Positions 19,696 through 31,564 are shown, counted from the first letter of the stretch. The stretch is 64,000 nucleotides of DNA from Clarkia xantiana subsp. parviflora (GCA_036873135.1 JAPTYO010000034.1:1140978-1204977), one strand, 5' to 3'. Notes: generated by a model not told the origin, from the sequence alone. Numbers and translations are program-made.

Positions 19696-20660
19696 GTAGG
19701 AGTTTAGCGCTTTATCCATTAATCAGATGTCAGAGATTTAAATTTCGCTAAAATTTCGGAAATGAAAAAAATATTTATGGCCACTTTACGTATTATGGTT
19801 GACCAGTGCGAGTGTAAATTAATTTAAGTGTGTACTATATATGTGTATTACGAGTGATACATTTCTGATGGCCCCTTCTAGAACCACTCCACATGAATAA
19901 AAAATAAATATTATATGGATGTTGTAACTTGTAAGTGTCATGTTTTTGAATAGTTTCCGATTGCAGTGGATCGGTCTGTAGTCGATAAAAAATAATGTGA
20001 TGAATATATTTTCATTCTCAAGCTTGGTGAAATTTAAACTTGAATCCTCTAGTGTAATTTTTACAATTAGCTACCTAAATTTTCAATTTCCGAGCAAATT
20101 ACTACATATGTTACATTTTTTTTGTCAAATTGGACAAAAAATGAACATGTTCTGCCACGTAGGGTCTTTTCATAATTACATATGAATATTTTTAATTAGA
20201 TGTTTAATCGAATTGCACCATTGAAATTTCGCGAAGGTCTAATTGAAGATATTTCACTACAACAATCATTTCAATTTAAATCTGAATCTCTATTTGGAAT
20301 GAAAAGAACTCGACCAGAACATGCTCATTATCTCTGTATAACTTGACGGAAATTATAAAATATATATAACATCTTGTTCGTTAATTAAAACTTCAGATAT
20401 CCAGTTAAAAATAAAGTCTGGATAACGATTTATAATTGAGTCAATGTTCACATAGCAATTTAATTATTATATGGAACATACTAAATGCAAATATATATGA
20501 AATATGAAAACTGAAAAAGCTTTACTTTTGTACGTACGTATATATAGAGAAAGTTACGAGGTAAATGTGTATACTCTGTTGCTTAGCAATAGTACTATTA
20601 TTATTATATATATATACTATGATGATGTAGAGTGCAACTTCTATGCTATTTCCTTTCATA
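19696..20660. other. Intergenic AT-rich DNA upstream of the PBP1-like gene
   Basis: No gene, RNA or clear element was recognised. The right third probably holds promoter sequence. Confidence 0.4.
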
Positions 20661-20670
20661 TCTTTGCAAC

Positions 20671-20679
20671 TATATAAAA
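20671..20679 (+). promoter_or_regulatory. TATA box of the PBP1-like gene
   Basis: TATATAAAA lies about 140 bases before the start codon, leaving a leader of about 110 bases if transcription starts some 30 bases downstream. Confidence 0.65.
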
Positions 20680-20740
20680 GCTAGTTAGTTCATCACCAAT
20701 CCTACCACCTTACCCTCACCAACAAGAAAACCCATCTCCC

Positions 20741-20795
20741 AAACCCTAAACCCTAAACCTTACCCTAAACCCTAAACCTTACCCTAAACCTTACC
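20741..20795 (+). repeat. Telomere-like repeats (telo boxes) in the 5' leader
   Basis: Seven near-tandem CCCTAAA/CCTTACC-type units, including perfect AAACCCTAAACCCTAAA, sit 20-75 bases before the PBP1-like start codon. AAACCCTAA is both the plant telomere unit and a known promoter element (telo box). The units alternate with degenerate CCTTACC steps, so this is a short interstitial tract and not a telomere. Confidence 0.9.
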
Positions 20796-20814
20796 TTAAA
20801 TTCCAACTCTCTCA

Positions 20815-21192
20815 ATGGCGTTGACTCTCGCATCGGGACTCGAGTTCGAAGACTACTTCCCGGCAATGGTCGACAAGCTTGGTGCAAAAGGGTTCATGAA
20901 GGAGCTGAACAAAGGGTTCAGGCTATTAATGGACGAAGACGAAGGTAAGATCACTTTCGAGAGCTTGAAGAGTAAATCGCCGTTGTTAGGGTTACACGGG
21001 ATGAGCGACGACGATGTACGGTCGATGTTGAGCGAAGGCGATCTCGACGGTGACGGTGCGTTGGATGAGAGGGAATTTTGCGTGCTTATGTTTAGGTTGA
21101 GTCCTGATTTAATGAAAGAGTCCAAAGATTTGTTAGAAGAGTCTTTGTTTTTGGATGATGATGATGATAATGACGATGTTGTTTTGTGTTGA
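20815..21192 (+). CDS. PBP1: PINOID-binding-protein-1-like (PBP1/KIC family) EF-hand protein
   Basis: An intronless 125-residue protein. The family comprises small single-EF-hand calcium sensors: PBP1 binds the PINOID kinase in auxin signalling and KIC binds a kinesin-like protein. The N-terminal EFEDYFPAMV and GFMKELNKGFRLLMD blocks and the core ITFESLK, then LLGL, MSDDDVRSML and FCVLMFRLSPDLM match PBP1 better than KIC. One canonical calcium loop, DLDGDGALDERE (residues 76-87), has acidic or polar ligands at the expected positions; the earlier EF-hand-like region (about 38-50) lacks them. The C-terminus is a run of aspartates (114-121). Length matches the family. The leader contains telomere-like repeats, suggesting telo-box control. 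Family call is firm; partner kinase is inferred. Confidence 0.9.
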   Translation: MALTLASGLEFEDYFPAMVDKLGAKGFMKELNKGFRLLMDEDEGKITFESLKSKSPLLGLHGMSDDDVRSMLSEGDLDGDGALDEREFCVLMFRLSPDLMKESKDLLEESLFLDDDDDNDDVVLC

Positions 21193-22665
21193 GGGTCGTT
21201 TTGTGAGTGTGTGTGTTAACTTAGAGTGGTTCATTTGTGGGGTTTTGTGTTTGGTTTTTTTTATGTCCCATTTCTTGTTCCCTAGTACAAAATTTATATT
21301 GCATTTGGAGTGAATCTTTTGGTCTAGCTAAATTTATAACCTTTTTTTAGAAAGAATAATATATTATGTAAAAAAAAAAAAAAAAGTATATTACAACTAG
21401 GACTATAACTAATGAGGAATATTTGGATAGAATCAGGTTCCGTTCACATTTCATTAGCTGCTACAGATGCTGCGAAATGAGATAACTGCACAATTGACTC
21501 GTTTACCTTACAAAGTGTTAACGAAGGAAAAAGATTCGTAATAAAAGTCTAACGTCTGAAAGGACCCCAAATAAGAGAGGTATAATAGCTTGTGAAGCGG
21601 ATTAGATCTGATCCTGAACTATCATAGAGTCAGCTCTAGTGTCTGGAAAATTTATGACACGCTTAAGACTAAAACATTTTAACTCGACGCGTTTAAAAAT
21701 ACGCGTAATTCAGTGACATTAACACAATAAGACACGAATTATTGACCATGATAAAAATACATGTTTTTATCGATGGTGGAATTAGTTGATAATATTGTTG
21801 ATAGTTGTAGGATTCAGACGTATATGTACAAACAAACCAACAATCGAATATGTGAATAATACGGTAAAAATAGGAACGATGTGTTACTCTCGAACTTGGT
21901 GGATTGCGGCAGCGGAAGCATAAGAGGATTGTAGAAGGTAGTTCGAAATCACAGTGGGATGCCAGTCAGAGAGGATATATAACTTGGACGGATCACATCT
22001 CGAGCCTATGGATGATAACCCTAAGACTTGAACTAGAACACTATATGGAGTATGAGCCACATGATGAAGACTTGTGTTAATCTAGACCTCTTCCAAGGTC
22101 TATTTATAGCTAGTTGAGATCAACAGTTGCCAACTTCCGGGACTTGTCATATAGGTATCTGATGCAGGCGGAACCGAATAGTTTCGAATATTTTTGGCCG
22201 TGAATAATGTTTTTCGGGCGAACGTTCGGATTTTGGCGTTTTAATAATGTTTTTCGAGCGGAAACAGCGTTCCGGTCCAAAATCAATGCTATGATGTGAA
22301 ATTGCGCTGCTTTTTGGCCAAATTCCATCATTTGAGGGGTCAAAATCGCGTTTTAATGTTATTTCGGGTCTTTTTGCATTTTTCAATTTATTTGGGACTT
22401 GTTCGTTATTTTCGGTAATTTCATAGATTATTGTTTTCTATTTAAGACATTGTTGGACGAATTTTACATTCAGTTATTGATAAATCAGAAAATCGAGGTT
22501 TTTTTTTTCTCAATCATGCGTTTGATTTCGGTTTTTATAGAATCAACGAATTTTTGCGCTCCTATCCCACCATCACGCTGCATCAGTATCCGTTCTATTT
22601 GCGATTCATACTAACACCACTTATGGGTGCAATATTCTACATATTTCCGACTCATACATAACGGG
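21193..22665. other. Intergenic DNA
   Basis: The 3' flank of the PBP1-like gene is followed by about 1.4 kb with no recognisable gene. A stretch at 22150-22400 has locally higher GC and repeated TAATGTTTTTCG motifs, possibly a decayed retroelement, but I could not identify ends. Confidence 0.35.
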
Positions 22666-22668
22666 AGT

Positions 22669-22936
22669 AACTACAAGAAAATATAGTCATTTGTGAGGGA
22701 CATATAAATTTATTTGTGAGGGAATTGTAAAAATCTCTTACAAATAAAACATTCAAATTTTGTTGTAAGAGAATGACTCCTAACAAAAAACTTGGCCTGA
22801 AAATTCCTTTAAAATCCATTGAAAATCACTTCAAAATCCCTCAAAACATAATAAATCCCTAGAAAATTTTTATATTTTGTGAGAGAATTGGTTCCCTTAA
22901 AAAATGCCGTCACAAATTGCCAATTTTCTTGTAGTG
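22669..22936. mobile_element. CACTA-type MITE
   Basis: A 268-bp element with inverted ends ACTACAAGAAAAT and ATTTTCTTGTAGT (the CACTA signature with the first base changed at the left end), flanked by a perfect 3-bp duplication AGT at 22666-22668 and 22937-22939. Subterminal TTTGTGAGGGA and GTCACAAATTG motifs are typical. A similar right-end fragment lies in intron 1 of LLG copy 2 near 5360-5393. Confidence 0.85.
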
Positions 22937-22939
22937 AGT

Positions 22940-23916
22940 GTTTAGTGTGTATGAAAATATATTTTTATCACTTTATCTATTTTTCATACATAACTCAAGT
23001 GTGCGATCGACATACTTTATAAGAGCTAATCGCAATACATTTGTTTATACTATAGTTATAGTTATGTTCACAAATGAGGACACACTCAGATTAAAACAAA
23101 TGCAAGGAGAATATCACAGTTTGGACCCTGATCTATATCAAGGTTTTGACAGCAAAAACTAGTAACTTGAAGAGATATCCCATTGGGCAGGCAAATTGGG
23201 AACAGGTGATTATACCATGAATGAATGTGACACTCATCTTGAATACAAACTGGTCAGCAACTGTTTGTTATGTGTAAAATCTTAAGCCAATAGCTGCTAA
23301 AGAAATCAACTTTACAAATTGGAGATTGTAAAAATTCATCAACAATGGAACAAATTTTGAAAATAACAAAAAAAAAATGATTTTTTTCTTTTCAATTCAG
23401 CTAGCTGCATTGTTCCAGTCTAAAATTAGAAACTGCCAGCAAAAGAAACATACTCCAAACAGATCAAAATTAAAAGACAATACTTTTTCAGCAAGTAATA
23501 CTACTATGTAACAGCATAAAAAGTGTTACAAATCCTCAGATCAATATTCTTGGACCAAATATGGTCTTTTGATTAATTTTCTTGAACAAAATCGCTTCCG
23601 TGTCGACAGCGGGATTCGATCGCGGTTCGATTACTGATTGATCCTTGATTGATGAATGATTTTGTAATTACAATTGAGTGCCTTTTCAATCTATATGCAC
23701 TCTGTCACACTGTATCCTCTCTCTGATTGATAAATTATACACATTTAAGCTCTCATCATCTTAGCTCAATCAATTTCACAAAACCCTACCTTTAGCCTCC
23801 TCATCTTCTTACCCAGCCAAACCCCATTATCATCCTCTTGCTTTCTTGACCTAATTCACCTTCAAGATCCAACCTTTCCCGGAAAAATCCAGTTTTTTTC
23901 CGGGAAATTTGACTCA
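22940..23916. other. Intergenic DNA and promoter region of the JmjC gene
   Basis: No gene recognised. The last 200 bases are pyrimidine-rich, as expected for a plant 5' leader. No confident TATA box was picked. Confidence 0.4.
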
Positions 23917-26900
23917 ATGAAGGCAAAAGTGGATCTGCCGGAGCACCAACGGTGCAACCGCACCGACGGCCGTAGCTGGCGGTGCAACCGGCCGATCAAG
24001 GACGGAAAAAAGCTCTGTGAGATCCATTACCTGCAAGGAATCCACCGCCAGCACAAGGAGAAGGTTCCTGAATCCCTCAAACTACAGAGAGAATACACCC
24101 AGAAATTGAAAGGCAAGGCTTCTGTGAAAATTAGGGCAAGGAAGATCGAGAAGTCGGTGAAGCAGAAGCGGCGGAATTTGGCCAGGGAATTGGCTAAGAT
24201 GGTGGTCCGGAGAGAGGTCGAGAAGAGCCGAGAGAACATCGGCGATGAAAAGACTCCTGAAGGTGATATCATCCGGCGATTGCCCAATGGCATTATGGTA
24301 ATTTCTCAGTCTCCTGCCTGGCCGAGAGCGCGTGATGTTACAGCCGGCAATGGCGATGTTAAGATCGGTGGTGGGTCCGGCATTGCTTCGCGGCGGCGTT
24401 TTCGATCCAAGAACATTGAACCCTTGCCAATTGGGGCTGTTCAGGTAATGCAATGTGTTATCAGTCTTTTTGGGTGTTCATCATTTGTTGATTTCCTTGT
24501 TTGTGATACAATTTGGTGTTTTTTTTACATGAAGGCAATGCCTTATAGGAGGAATGGGGAGAATTTGAAGAGGGATGGAAAAAAGAAATGCCATTTGTGT
24601 AGCAAAACAGCTAATCTGATCAAGTGTTCTAGCTGTAGAAAGGAGTTGTATTGCACAGAATGCATAAAACAGAGGTTTGCTTGATTATTTTTTTAGAATT
24701 TGATTATTTTTTGGCCAAATTTTAGAATTTGATTAATGCTTCAGTTCTTATACTAGAAATTTGTTTGTATTGATGTTTTCTGGTGCTATTCTGCTTTGAA
24801 ATGGCTAATTCGGCTTGAAACTTCAGTTAATTAGAGCTTGTTTAGCCTTGCAGTTGTGGTTTGTGACTGTATGATCATGTAGAAACTCTGAAAATTGAAT
24901 TTTTTAATTGATAGATCTTCTTGTATTGTATTATTTATAAAAACTCTGATGTTTGTGTTTAAATAAATTCTAGGTACTTGTCTACACAAGAAGAAGTTAA
25001 GACTCAATGCCCAGTCTGCCGCAAAACTTGTATCTGTGAATCATGCACGGTTACAAAAACCCGAACTTCAGCATCTCAGGTTTGAGTTAAACATCTTTGT
25101 AGTTAGTATTGCATTGTATAGTAATGGGTTTGCATGTTGAAGTATAAAGATCGAATCTTTGTAGTTTGTATTGTATTGCGTTATATAGTAATGGGTTTGC
25201 ATGTTGAAGCATAAAGATCGAATCTTTGTAGTTTGTATTGCATTGCATTGTATAGTAATGGGTTTGCATGTTGAAGCATAAAGATCGAATCTTTGTAGTT
25301 TGTATTGCATTGCATTGTATAGTAATGGGTTTGCATGTTGAAGCATACAAATCGAATCTTTGTAGTTTGTATTGCATTGTATAGTAATGGGTTTGCATTT
25401 TGAAGTATAAAGATCGAACCACAGATTCACATAATAGGCATTAAAATGTTTCAGCCCACACGTGGGAAAGTTGAAGTATAAAGATCAAACTGCACCAATC
25501 GTTTTAAGGTTTTAGGACAGTTGATCAAGTGGTCTGTATGAACTTTCACACTCCTTAATCGCCTTTTTGCAGAATCATTCAAGTGACGAAAATAAAGCTG
25601 ACAAGATTCTGAACCTCCATTACTTGATATGTATGCTTCTTCCTGTTCTGAAGCAAATTAACCAGGAGCAGAGCATTGAACTCGAACGAGAGGCTAAAAT
25701 TAAAGGTTAGTCGATAATCTTTTTAATGTTCCTCAACTAGTGTATGGATTAAGGCTTCTGATATTGATATAATGACATTTTTTCAGGGATTGAAATTTCT
25801 GAAGTGCAAATTCAGCATGCTGAAACTAACTCAACCGAACAAAACTGCTGGTAATTCTTATAATATTGTATTACTCAATTATGTAAAAAATTTAAATTTT
25901 TTCTCTTACACCCGATATGGCTTCCATTGCTATATTTGCAGCGATAATTGCAGAACACCAATTCTGGGTCTCCACAGAACCTGCTCATCTTGCTCTTTTC
26001 ACATGTGCTTAATTTGTTGGTGGCATTATTCCCGAAAGAATCTACCCGAAGAAATGGAATTGTTTACTAAGAAAAGGAAAGCTTGTATCCTTCATAAGAA
26101 ACAACATCACATGAAGCAATCAAAATCGAAACTTGAGAAAGATTTTGGCAGCAAAACCGCTTCTTTTTCACTACCATCTCTAAAACCTTGCAATAGTCAG
26201 ACTCGGGGTTGTGTGTTTTGCCCGTCAGAGGAGTTTGGCGGTTGCGGCAATGGTGTTCTCAAGCTGAGTTCTTCTTTCCCCTCAAACTGGATCAACGAGC
26301 TTGAAACCAAGGCTGAAGAAATAGTTTGCAGCTATGACATTCCCGAATCTTTGGATGGCACTTCATGCTGCAGTTTATGCGCCGTTGGATTAAAGCAGTC
26401 GCAAATGGCGTCTTCTAGGATGTGTTCAGAAGATAATTTGTTGTATTATCCAACAGCAAGAGAAGTTTGTGATGATAAAAGAGAGCATTTTCAGAAGCAC
26501 TGGAGTAGAGGTCATCCGGTTGTTGTTCGTGATGTGCTTCCAAAGGCAGAAGAGTTGATTTGGGATCCGCTTTTTATGTTCTATACTTACCTCGAAGGCA
26601 GCATTTCCAAATATGAGTGCAGTAAGGAGCTACCGTCTTGCCTCGAGTGGTGTGAGGTTAGTGTCCATGTCTAACTTTTCCGGAGTTTTATACCAAATTG
26701 CTAAATGAAGATTTTTTTTATACCATTTTGCTAATTTAAGTTACGCATGTGTATAAATTGTTAGCTCAGTTAGGATTTTCATCTAATTTGGACAGAAGGG
26801 TCACGTGCCCAGCACATGATGAATAAAAATGCGCAAATTGCTAACTAATGTTTGATCAGTCGAACAAATTAGTAGTTGATTTTTGGAGTTGGACAGTAGA

Positions 26901-29733
26901 ATAATTTGCTAACTGAAGTTTATTTTTGAAGATTTTGCTAGCTAAGTGGAGTAGGAAGCACTTGAATTAGTGATTGTAGGGGGAATATTTTATTTTTTCT
27001 ATTTTTTAGAAAAGATTGTCTTATTAGTCTCGCTCTATATTTATTTTCTGCTTCATCTTGCCTCGAGTGGTGTGAGGTCATTGTCCATGTCTAACTTTTC
27101 CGGAGTTTTATACCAAATTGCTAGCTGAAGTTTTTTTAGCATTTAACTAACTCAAGTTTCACACGCGTACAAATTGTAAATTCCATTAGATATTTTTATC
27201 TAATTTGGATTTGGACAGATTGAGTCACGTGATGAATAAAAACGCTGTAAATTGTTAGCTAATGTTTGAGCAGTCGAACAAATTAGTAGTTGATATTTGG
27301 GCATTAGAATAAATTGCTAACAGAAGTTTATTTTTGAACATTTTGCTAGCTCATTGTAGGAGTAGGAAACAATTGAATTGGTGTATTTTTAAAAAAAATT
27401 GTCAATCTATATTTTTTTCTGGTTGATTATGCTTGTAAATCATTTGTTTTACTAACAAATGAGGTTTTCTGATGCAGGTAGAAATCAGTGTAAAACAGTT
27501 ATTCATGGGTTGTTTGAGAGGACGGACAAACACAAACACAAACACAAACACAAGAAACGAAACTGTAAAATTGAACGCTTGGCTTGCCTCCCGATACTTT
27601 CACGAACAATTCCCACACCACTACTCTGAAATCCTTCACCAGTTACCTCTTCCAGAATACATGAATCCTGAAATGGCCTTGTTAAATCTTGCTGCTTCTG
27701 CTAAATCATCAGACACACCTCCTTACACCGGTCCGTACGTTCATATCTCTTACAACAGCTCTGAACAACAAGCACAAACTCATTGCATTTCAAAATTAGG
27801 GTCTTATCCGTGTGATATGGTATGTTTTCTCTTACACTTTCGATTCATCAAATATGCCATTTGTATTGAAAAGTAAGACCATCATATGATGTCATGGAAA
27901 ATTGTAATAGGTAGGGTTAATTATCAAATTGCTAGCCGGTATTTAGGCAGTTGAACATATTGCTAGCTAATTTTTTTTTGAACATTTTGCTAGCTCAAGT
28001 TTACATGTGTAGTGTACAAATTGCTAATTCCTATAGGATTTCTGTCTAATTTGGACGGTATGCGTCACCTGATGAACTAGAGCTCGACAAATTGCTAGCT
28101 GATGTTTGGGCAGACGAATAAATTGCTAGTTATTTTAATGTTACCCATTTCATTCAAATTAGACAGAAATTCTAACAATTTGTACACTGGTGAAACGTGA
28201 GCTTGCAAAATAATCAATGTTATTCGACTGCCCAAACATCAGCTATCAATTTGATAATTAAGCCTAATAGCTACATTTCATGTGAACTATGAAGAGTCAT
28301 TTTTGAAAATTCCTTGTCCATGCTATTCATTCTTGCTTTTTTGTTTTAAACATAGGTTAATATTTTGGCGCATACTACAGATGACCGGATCTCCCCGGAG
28401 AAGCTCCACAAGATTAAAAAGCTGATGAAAAAACTCCAATCTCAGAACCAAAGGGAGTCAACAAGCAATTCCAAAGATCGATCATCATCCTTTAAAGGGG
28501 AGAATGATGCAATTGATGATGAAGATCTGTTGCTACTACGCAAGAAGATATCCAGAGTATCTTGGCTTTCTTCATCTACTGATGACGCATCCCGTGATTC
28601 AAAAAATTTCTCTGTTTCTGGATCCTCAATGCAAGATGCTGATGAACACGAAGAAGGCAGTGATTGCTTAACGAGGGATGCAGCTGAATCTTGTGGGGCC
28701 CGGTGGGATGTCTTTCGCCGAGAAGATGTTCCGAAGCTTATAGAATATCTCAAAACACACTCTCATGATTTTGCCCTTAGCACCCATGGGAGTAATGTAA
28801 GATTTGTAGTACATTTTCTTTATTTTTCTGTTAAGATAAGATTATGATAATTGCATTCTGAAAAATTGTGAATTTTCTTCTGCTTTCTTTTGACAGGTTG
28901 TTCATCCGATTCTTGACGAGTGTTTCTTCCTTGATGCAACTCATAAGATGAAGCTTAAAGAGGAATTTAGTAAGTACTTCATATGCTTGATTTGAATAAC
29001 CATTTTTTTCCCCAAAAAGTCATTTTTTTCTCCAAAAACCAATTTTTTTCTCCTAAAAACAATTTTTTTCTTTAAAAACCATTTTTTTTCTTTAAAAACC
29101 ATTTTTTTCTCCAAAAAAACAAATATTTCCTCCAAAAAAACCAAATTTTTCTCCAAAAAAACCAATTTTTTTCCCCAAAAACCCATTTTTTCCTAATTCT
29201 AGCACTGAGATGAATGAAAACTAACTGATGTCGGTTATTCTTATCGCAGAAATTGAACCCTGGACATTTGAGCAGCATGTGGGTGAAGCCGTGATCATTC
29301 CTGCTGGGTGCCCATATCAAATCAGAAATCTTAAGGTATGTATGATATAACAGTGAAATCATCACAATTAATGACTTGATTTATTTCTTTATCCATCGAA
29401 TCTAATGATTCATTATTTGTTGGTTTCAGTCTTGCGTAAATGTGATTATGCACTTTGTCTCGCCCGAGAGTGTAAAGGAAAGCATTCAGTTAATGGATGA
29501 ACTTCACAGTCTCCCGAACGATCATGTCGCCAAACTAGACAAACTCGAGGTAATTTTTTTTATTAAAAAAAAGTCTTTTATCATTTTTAGCAAATTGGTA
29601 TTTGTTGGAGTAAATGTGTATTAAGTATTTGATTGATATGCCTCTCAATTAGGTAAAGAAGATGGCTGTGGATAGTTTAAGTGGAGCACTGAAGGAGATC
29701 CATGAACTCACTTGCTCCAAGCAAAGTGACTGA
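23917..29733 (+). CDS. JMJ25-like: JmjC protein of the KDM3/JMJ25 group with WRC and RING-like fingers; iron site apparently lost
   Basis: Twelve predicted exons: 23917-24444, 24535-24674, 24974-25079, 25573-25705, 25787-25850, 25942-26656, 27478-27819, 28356-28796, 28897-28969, 29250-29335, 29430-29549, 29653-29733 (942 aa, phases consistent). Order of parts: WRC motif with C-x9-C-x10-C-x2-H spacing (C13, C23, C34, H37); basic region; RING-like cysteine cluster (from C195); second zinc finger (CCDNCRTPI through CLICW, about 322-348); DUF-like region [18 protein letters not shown]; JmjC domain in exons 7-11 with an acidic insert in exon 8. Active KDM3 enzymes remove H3K9 methyl groups using HxD...H iron ligands. 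Here the expected HCD position reads GSY (in [13 protein letters not shown]) and the distal His reads Tyr ([12 protein letters not shown]). It is probably a non-catalytic chromatin factor or a RING-type ligase. Family firm, activity inferred. Confidence 0.88.
25088..25420. repeat. Minisatellite in intron 3 of the JmjC gene
   Basis: Five head-to-tail units of 62-67 bp, each starting ATCTTTGTAGTTTGTATTG and containing AGTAATGGGTTTGCATGTTG and AAGATCGA. Unit starts are near 25092, 25155, 25222, 25289 and 25356. The central units are nearly identical, implying recent expansion. Confidence 0.9.
26635..27395. repeat. Tandem duplication of the exon 6/intron 6 junction
   Basis: Sequence from 26635 recurs 420 bases downstream: CCTCGAGTGGTGTGAGGT is at 26641 and again at 27061, and similarity continues for about 350 bases (ATGTCTAACTTTTCCGGAG, then CAGTCGAACAAATTAGTAG). 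The second copy includes the last coding bases of exon 6, but the donor after GAG reads GTCATT instead of GTTAGT. Confidence 0.85.
27527..27552 (+). repeat. In-frame ACAAAC hexanucleotide repeat in exon 7
   Basis: Four ACAAAC units encode the [10 protein letters not shown] stretch just after the LRGR motif of the JmjC protein. It inserts a low-complexity loop and keeps the frame. Confidence 0.85.
27911..28266. mobile_element. MITE in intron 7 of the JmjC gene
   Basis: Inverted ends GGTTAATTATCAAATTGCTAG and CTATCAATTTGATAATTAAGCC (some mismatches), plus internal mirrored GGCAGTCGAA and CCCAAACATCAGCT blocks. Short TAATAG direct repeats flank it. It shares AAATTGCTAGCT and CAGTCGAAC motifs with the duplicated intron 6 sequence, which therefore also contains this family. 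Confidence 0.55.
28995..29195. repeat. Short-period tandem repeat in intron 9 of the JmjC gene
   Basis: About ten imperfect units of 18-21 bp of the form CATTTTTTTCTCCAAAAAC. The purine/pyrimidine alternation in blocks makes this a strongly biased low-complexity intron. Confidence 0.85.
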
Positions 29734-30806
29734 CTGAATGAAACTTATACCATCCATCCCATTCTTTGTAAGTTGAGTCACACCTTTACTAATTACTTTT
29801 GTTGCTAATGTAAATGCTTTTCTGAATTAGTAAAGTTATCGTTTTTGGAACGATGTTCCATATATAGGAAAATGAACTCATATGATTCCCAAAACAAGAA
29901 ATTGCACCCATAATGTTTGTTTTAGCACCCCGAATCTCATGTCTTGTTTGCTTTTCACATTTTTCGACTGATTTTGGTGTTAACTGACGTTTTAAGAAAC
30001 CAAAACGTCTTTTCCACTTTTCTGAAGTATCAGATTTGTTGCTCGTGGTTTACGCTTATCAATTGCTCATTGTTTAGGGCTTATTTGATGTTTAAAAAAC
30101 ATATTTTTGTTCTGTCATTTGAAGAGAACAAAAAAAAAAGTAGAAATCAACTAATCTGATAGTTGGGACACCGAATATCAACATTTTAAAACTGTGACAA
30201 CGATTAACAATATGACCTATAGTTGAAACTGTTTGGATTTTCATATTTTTTCCGATTTTATATTCACAAGTTGATGATAGAGTGTTTTGTTAAGCAACAC
30301 CAGTAATAACCAAACTGATCTTATTATCAGAGTCATTGCTGCTGCTGCTGAGTTCTGCAACTTTGGGAGCAACTGTATGTGTATGTATAATACCGATACC
30401 AGTTGGTTCGGCCAGCATGATTCGGGTTCGGGATTTTAGGTAGTTTCTCAATCTTTTTAGGTGTAGTAGATATATATGGAGAAATGTTTCTGCTGTTTTA
30501 GCTGTAAATGTGGGTTGCTATAGTATTTTTACTTTAAAGAGGGATTTGATTTAGTGGTGGTATATCATACATTCTTGATGGAGTGGTTTTTCTTCATAAA
30601 CTTGTGAATATTTTAGCAAATCTAGTTCATACTTTGAGAAAGTTGGTATTTTTTAGATAGACAATCATCTAGTGTTTGCTTTGATTCATTTGTAAGTCTT
30701 TTGCTTGTTGACATCTGTTATGAGGGATCCAGATTGCCATTTAAAAAAAATCCACAAGGTGTTCTTAGTAGTGGTGTAAACGAGTCGAGTATCTGCCCGA
30801 CTCGAT
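29734..30806. other. 3' flank of the JmjC gene and intergenic DNA
   Basis: Contains the 3' UTR and AT-rich spacer. GTGTAAACGAGTCGAGTATC near 30774 starts a TCGAG-rich repeat that continues beyond the next element (31565 onward), as if that element had inserted into it. Confidence 0.45.
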
Positions 30807-30815
30807 TAAAAATTA

Positions 30816-31555
30816 GGGTTTTGGGTTAATAATCTAGGAGAGGTCTGAAGTTTGCCCCATGTTAACGGGAGAGGTCTGAAGTTTGCCCCATGTTAACGGG
30901 AGAGGTCTGAAATTTCAAATGTTGATTTGAGAGGTCTGAAGTTTCAACTTTGTTGATTTGAGGTTTTCCGTCCATTTTTAGGGTTAAATTTAACAGAATT
31001 GTGTGAAATGACATTCTTGCCCTTTTAATAGTTTGTTTTATTTAATATCTCATTTGAGTAAATGTGAAATGACAAAATTACCCCTAAAGTCAAATTACTC
31101 CGGCCACCACCATCTAAGCTCCGGCGACCACCACCGAACTCCGGAGACCACCACCGACCACCACCACGGCTCCGATCGGAGCCGAAAAGCTCCGATCGGA
31201 GCCGTGTTGGTGGTTGGTGGTGGTCTCCGGAGTTCGGTGGTCGTCGCCGGAGCCTAGGTGGCCGGAGTCGGGTGGCGGTGGCCGGAGCCGTTGTGGCTTT
31301 AAGGGCATTTTCGTCTTTTCCTTCAAGCATGTGAGGGGCACACTTTGATAGAAGGGCATTTTTGGAATTTTTATTTTATTTCTGGTCACATGCCAAGCAC
31401 GTGACCAATTTCCGTCACAATTAACGGTAAAAACAGAAGGAGACCGTTGTTATCAACAAAGTTGAAACTTCAGACCTCTCAAATCAACATTTGAAACTTC
31501 AGACCTCTTCCGTTAACATGGGGCAAACTTCAGACCTCTCCTAGGTTATTAACCC
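30816..31555. mobile_element. Mutator-like MITE with GC-rich palindromic core
   Basis: A 740-bp element with inverted ends of about 150 bp containing repeated GAGAGGTCTGAAGTTTCAA-type blocks and outer GGGTTAATAA. It is flanked by a perfect 9-bp duplication TAAAAATTA at 30807-30815 and 31556-31564. The core (about 31095-31300) is GC-rich, made of CCGGNNACCACCACC-type words and itself palindromic around two CTCCGATCGGAG motifs. Reading frames in the core are low-complexity and present on both strands, so not genes. Confidence 0.88.
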
Positions 31556-31564
31556 TAAAAATTA

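Noticed and set aside
20741..20795. True chromosome end or fusion site
   Set aside because: Only about 55 bases of degenerate telomere-like units, inside a gene leader with gene sequence on both sides.
25068..25430. Repetitive minus-strand open frames of 111-120 codons
   Set aside because: Produced by the 67-bp intron minisatellite, which has no stop in those frames; they lie within an intron of the JmjC gene.
28941..29365. Lys/Phe-rich minus-strand open frames
   Set aside because: Translation of the low-complexity tandem repeat in intron 9.
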